From an uncultured Planctomycetota bacterium (lineage in GTDB: Bacteria; Planctomycetota; Phycisphaerae; Sedimentisphaerales; UBA12454): a stretch of DNA of 64,000 bases. The stretch is taken from positions 1 to 64,000 of the forward strand of contig CAINDG010000050.1 in the NCBI GenBank assembly GCA_903847315.1, given 5' to 3'. The notes under the pieces were generated by a model. That model had not been told where the DNA came from. It made no database searches and saw only the letters and a program-made list of their open reading frames with translations. This document shows, in pieces, positions 61,914-64,000 of this stretch. A program made the position numbers and the translations under genes. How positions within the stretch are numbered: the first letter of the stretch is position 1; each line of letters starts with the position of its first letter.

Positions 61914-63335
61914 GTGGTGATTAGCCCTCTAAAATCAACTGCACGCTGCGGCTTTTTATTTCTTTGTGCATCCTGTCTGTTGTTTATTAATTCCTCTGTA
62001 TTTGCGGAAAACTTATATAATTTCACCGACTTCGCTTCTTTCGCAAATCAATGGCTTCACACCGGCTGCACCTCCGCAAATGGCTGGTGCGGCGGCTACG
62101 ATTATGACATCAGCGGAAAAGTCGATGTTAAAGACCTCTACTTGTTCGGCGAAAATTGGCTCACTCCCAAAGGGCCTTTTCGTTCCGATGATATCGCCGC
62201 CTGGATTATCAAAACCGGCAATGTCCCGCAAACGTGGAACTATGACAGAGGATTCGTTCTCTTGTCTCTGTACGAAAAATATCAGCGATGCCACAACCCG
62301 ACCTACCTTAGCTGTATAAAGAGTTGGGTCGATGCGCTTGTTAATTCCTCCGGCGTTATTACCGGCTACAATAAAGCTAACTACATCCTCGACCACGTCC
62401 AGCCCGGAAATCTCTGCCTGATTATGTACAAACACTTCGGCACCGCCAAATACAAAACCGCCGCCGATACGCTCATCTCGCAGCTCGTTGACCAGCCGAC
62501 GACATTCGATGACGGGTTCTGGCACAAACAATCTTATCCTCGCCAGATGTGGCTCGACGGCATTTATATGGCTGAGCCTTTTGCCGTCCGATACGCAAGT
62601 ATGTTCGGCGACGCGAGTTGGTACGACGTTGCTGGTTATCAATGCACCCTCATCGCCACGCATACGCAGCATTCGCAGATTTATGGAAGCGGAACAGGTC
62701 TCCTCTACCACGGCTGGGATAGCTCCAAGTTTGAAACCCCGCCTCTGACTCCACAAGGATGGGCCCAGCCTACGTATGGCCATTCTCCGGAATACTGGGG
62801 CCGAGCCATCGGCTGGTATGCAATGGCACTTGTCGATTGTCTCGATTATATTCCTGACGATGACCCTTGCCGTCCGCAGATGATTTCTATTTTAGGCGAC
62901 CTCGCCGCAGATCTGCAGACCTATCAGGACCCCAACAACGGCCCGGACGCCAACAATGGTATGTGGTGGCAGGTCGTCGATAAAGGTTATCCTCGCACGA
63001 CATATCCAACCAATTATACCGAAACTTCCTGCACTGCTATGTTCTCTTATGCTCTCGCAAAGGCCGTCGAAAAAGGCTATCTGCCTGCTGACCCGTATCT
63101 TGCCGTCTCACGCGCCGGCTACGAAGGTCTCGTCGCCAACAAACTTACTTACGTCAGCGGATATATAAGCCTTAAAGACACCGTAGGAGTTGGCAGTCTC
63201 GGCGGCTACACCACCTACAGCGGTGGTTATGCTTATTACATGGATCGTAATAAATGCCCGCTTGTCATAAATGACCTCAAAGGCGTCGGCGCCTTTATGC
63301 GTGCCGCTCTCCAATACGAAAAAATGTCCCCTTAA
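61914..63335 (+). CDS. Secreted GH105-type unsaturated glycuronyl hydrolase with N-terminal dockerin-like module
   Basis: 473 residues from GTG. Signal peptide (CGFLFLCASCLLFINSSVFAE). Residues ~32-80 form a planctomycete-style dockerin-like module: FTDFASFANQWLHTGC and the calcium loop DYDISGKVDVKDLYLFGENWL. The catalytic alpha/alpha barrel follows, with WNYDRGFVLLSLYEKY, QMWLDGIYMAEPFAVRYA (catalytic Asp region), GWDSSKFETPPLTPQGWAQP, EYWGRAIGWYAMALVDCLDYIP and MWWQVVDKG. GH105/YteR enzymes remove the 4,5-unsaturated uronic acid from lyase-cut rhamnogalacturonan. uxaC just upstream would handle the uronates. Confidence 0.88.
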   Translation: MVISPLKSTARCGFLFLCASCLLFINSSVFAENLYNFTDFASFANQWLHTGCTSANGWCGGYDYDISGKVDVKDLYLFGENWLTPKGPFRSDDIAAWIIKTGNVPQTWNYDRGFVLLSLYEKYQRCHNPTYLSCIKSWVDALVNSSGVITGYNKANYILDHVQPGNLCLIMYKHFGTAKYKTAADTLISQLVDQPTTFDDGFWHKQSYPRQMWLDGIYMAEPFAVRYASMFGDASWYDVAGYQCTLIATHTQHSQIYGSGTGLLYHGWDSSKFETPPLTPQGWAQPTYGHSPEYWGRAIGWYAMALVDCLDYIPDDDPCRPQMISILGDLAADLQTYQDPNNGPDANNGMWWQVVDKGYPRTTYPTNYTETSCTAMFSYALAKAVEKGYLPADPYLAVSRAGYEGLVANKLTYVSGYISLKDTVGVGSLGGYTTYSGGYAYYMDRNKCPLVINDLKGVGAFMRAALQYEKMSP

Positions 63336-63348
63336 TCCGTTGCTCGTT

Positions 63349-63531
63349 TCAGCTTAAGTAATCCTGATTGATGCGCCAGCCCACATATACCCCAACCATA
63401 TTGCCGATGCCGCTAACCACGATGCCGGTCATGAGTCCGAATCGGTATCCTATCCACCAGCCGATCCAGCCAAAGACCGTCATACCGACAAAAATACAGA
63501 GTCTGCTCATATCTTTAATTGTACTCGGCAA
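63349..63531 (-). CDS. Small two-helix membrane protein
   Basis: 60 residues with two hydrophobic segments (LCIFVGMTVFGWIGWWIGYRFG; TGIVVSGIGNMVGVYVGWRI) separated by a short loop, with glycine-zipper spacing. It recalls AtpZ/AtpI-like small proteins, but there are no ATP synthase genes here. Convergent with the GH105 gene and six bases downstream of the HNH gene. Confidence 0.65.
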   Translation of the reverse strand: MPSTIKDMSRLCIFVGMTVFGWIGWWIGYRFGLMTGIVVSGIGNMVGVYVGWRINQDYLS

Positions 63532-63537
63532 AGATTC

Positions 63538-64000
63538 TCATTGCAATCTTTCATTCTTTCCCCGCATCTCGTATAAATCGCTCTTTAGCAAAAAAGTCTT
63601 AAATGGTTCTTCTTTGAATATCGTAAAATTCAGCGGCGAATATTCTTCATCTCCGTTTTCGATAACGAATTTATCTCTTGCCATCGCCGCCAGAATCAGG
63701 CCGTTAGGCGTAAATGGACTATAGAAGCAAAGCCGTCCGTTTTCCGCCGTGTATATTGCGCAGTATTTAGGTTTGTCTTTTGTTTTTCTTCTTATGCCCA
63801 CACCGATGAATCCCGTCGAATTTTTTAAAATTCGGTTAAGCATATTTTGCCGATGTGTTACGATTCTTAGATTGCTCCTGCGGTTATCTAATGCGTTTCT
63901 GTTTTTATGGTCAACTGTTTGTCCTTTTTTCGCTTTGAGGATTATCCTCGCAAGTGCGGTAGTTTTTCGTGTCTTTCGGTTACGGACAAATACCTGTCCT
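63538..64000 (-). CDS. HNH endonuclease (5' end cut by window edge)
   Basis: The frame continues from the internal ATG at 63843 to the window edge without a stop. It reads ARIILKAKKGQTVDHKNRNA then LDNRRSNLRIVTHRQNMLNR, the DH-x-N-x2-x-LDNRxSNLR core of HNH_3-type endonucleases, then an AP2-like DNA-binding part (TGFIGVGIRRKTKDKPKYCA). At least 153 residues. Such genes are often free-standing homing-type or phage-derived nucleases. The missing N-terminus should hold the rest of the nuclease domain. Confidence 0.85.
   Translation of the reverse strand, partial: GQVFVRNRKTRKTTALARIILKAKKGQTVDHKNRNALDNRRSNLRIVTHRQNMLNRILKNSTGFIGVGIRRKTKDKPKYCAIYTAENGRLCFYSPFTPNGLILAAMARDKFVIENGDEEYSPLNFTIFKEEPFKTFLLKSDLYEMRGKNERLQ

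Noticed and set aside
62013-62783. 256-codon ORF antisense to the GH105 gene
   Set aside because: Entirely within the GH105 gene and no RBS or family; a mirror frame.
1-64000. CRISPR array, rRNA genes, transposase or prophage block
   Set aside because: No regularly spaced repeats, rRNA sequence, transposase motifs or phage structural genes were seen. The only mobile-like signals are small inverted-repeat elements and the HNH gene.

Overview
The window looks like a chromosomal segment of a planctomycete, most likely class Phycisphaerae (Sedimentisphaerales-like). This placement is inferred from gene content: PEP-CTERM proteins, dockerin-like modules on secreted enzymes (including one at the N-terminus of a pectin-type hydrolase), a Rho with a long Gln/Pro/Lys-rich N-terminal extension, and many outer-membrane or lipoprotein-type secreted proteins. 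No rRNA is present to confirm it. Both ends cut genes: an APC amino-acid permease on the left and an HNH endonuclease on the right.

Layout. 1-4.1 kb (minus): a NifA-like sigma-54 activator, then a porin and an amino-acid permease behind a textbook sigma-54 promoter with candidate enhancer sites. 4.2-11.7 kb (minus): a potassium-uptake operon (micro-ORF, kdpF, kdpA, kdpB, kdpC, kdpD, possibly one more small ORF). It is headed by a strong match to the ydaO/c-di-AMP riboswitch with a terminator, and its KdpD lacks a usable kinase. 11.8-15.4 kb: panB and a glycosyltransferase (plus), dapA and pdxJ (minus). 15.4-17.3 kb: a probable insertion holding two Nmad-type genes (nucleotide-modification-associated domains), next to inverted-repeat DNA. 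17.3-21.1 kb (plus): SDR, pgsA-like, ribBA, and two envelope proteins. 21.1-25.8 kb (minus): three PEP-CTERM proteins and a TIGR03790/dockerin protein; two of the PEP-CTERM genes share a repeated double-hairpin 3' region. 26-29.6 kb (minus): tilS and a tandemly duplicated gene for secreted TPR-like proteins.

29.6-43.1 kb is mostly housekeeping: ispD, cobO, a frameshifted carB, acetolactate decarboxylase with a lipoprotein signal, tRNA-Leu(GAG), coaE, rho, a LysM protein, tRNA-Pro(TGG) and glmS. 43.1-47.8 kb (minus): cupin, DUF885 peptidase-like protein, PNPOx-like protein, two methyltransferases and a GNAT. 48-57.9 kb (minus): a peptide ABC-transport operon with two paralogous membrane-anchored binding proteins, followed by STAS and ACT proteins. 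58-63.3 kb (plus): DUF547 protein, metK, uxaC and a dockerin-bearing GH105-type hydrolase, the last two fitting uronate/pectin breakdown.

Most interesting points: (a) replacement of KdpD/KdpE signalling by a c-di-AMP riboswitch, with KdpD reduced to a non-kinase; (b) a self-contained sigma-54 regulon with a repeated palindrome found both upstream of the target promoter and inside the regulator's own promoter; (c) the Nmad2-Nmad3 pair beside repeats, a candidate DNA-modification or defence-linked module; (d) the duplicated 3' hairpins of PEP-CTERM genes. All calls come from reading the sequence; no database search was run.
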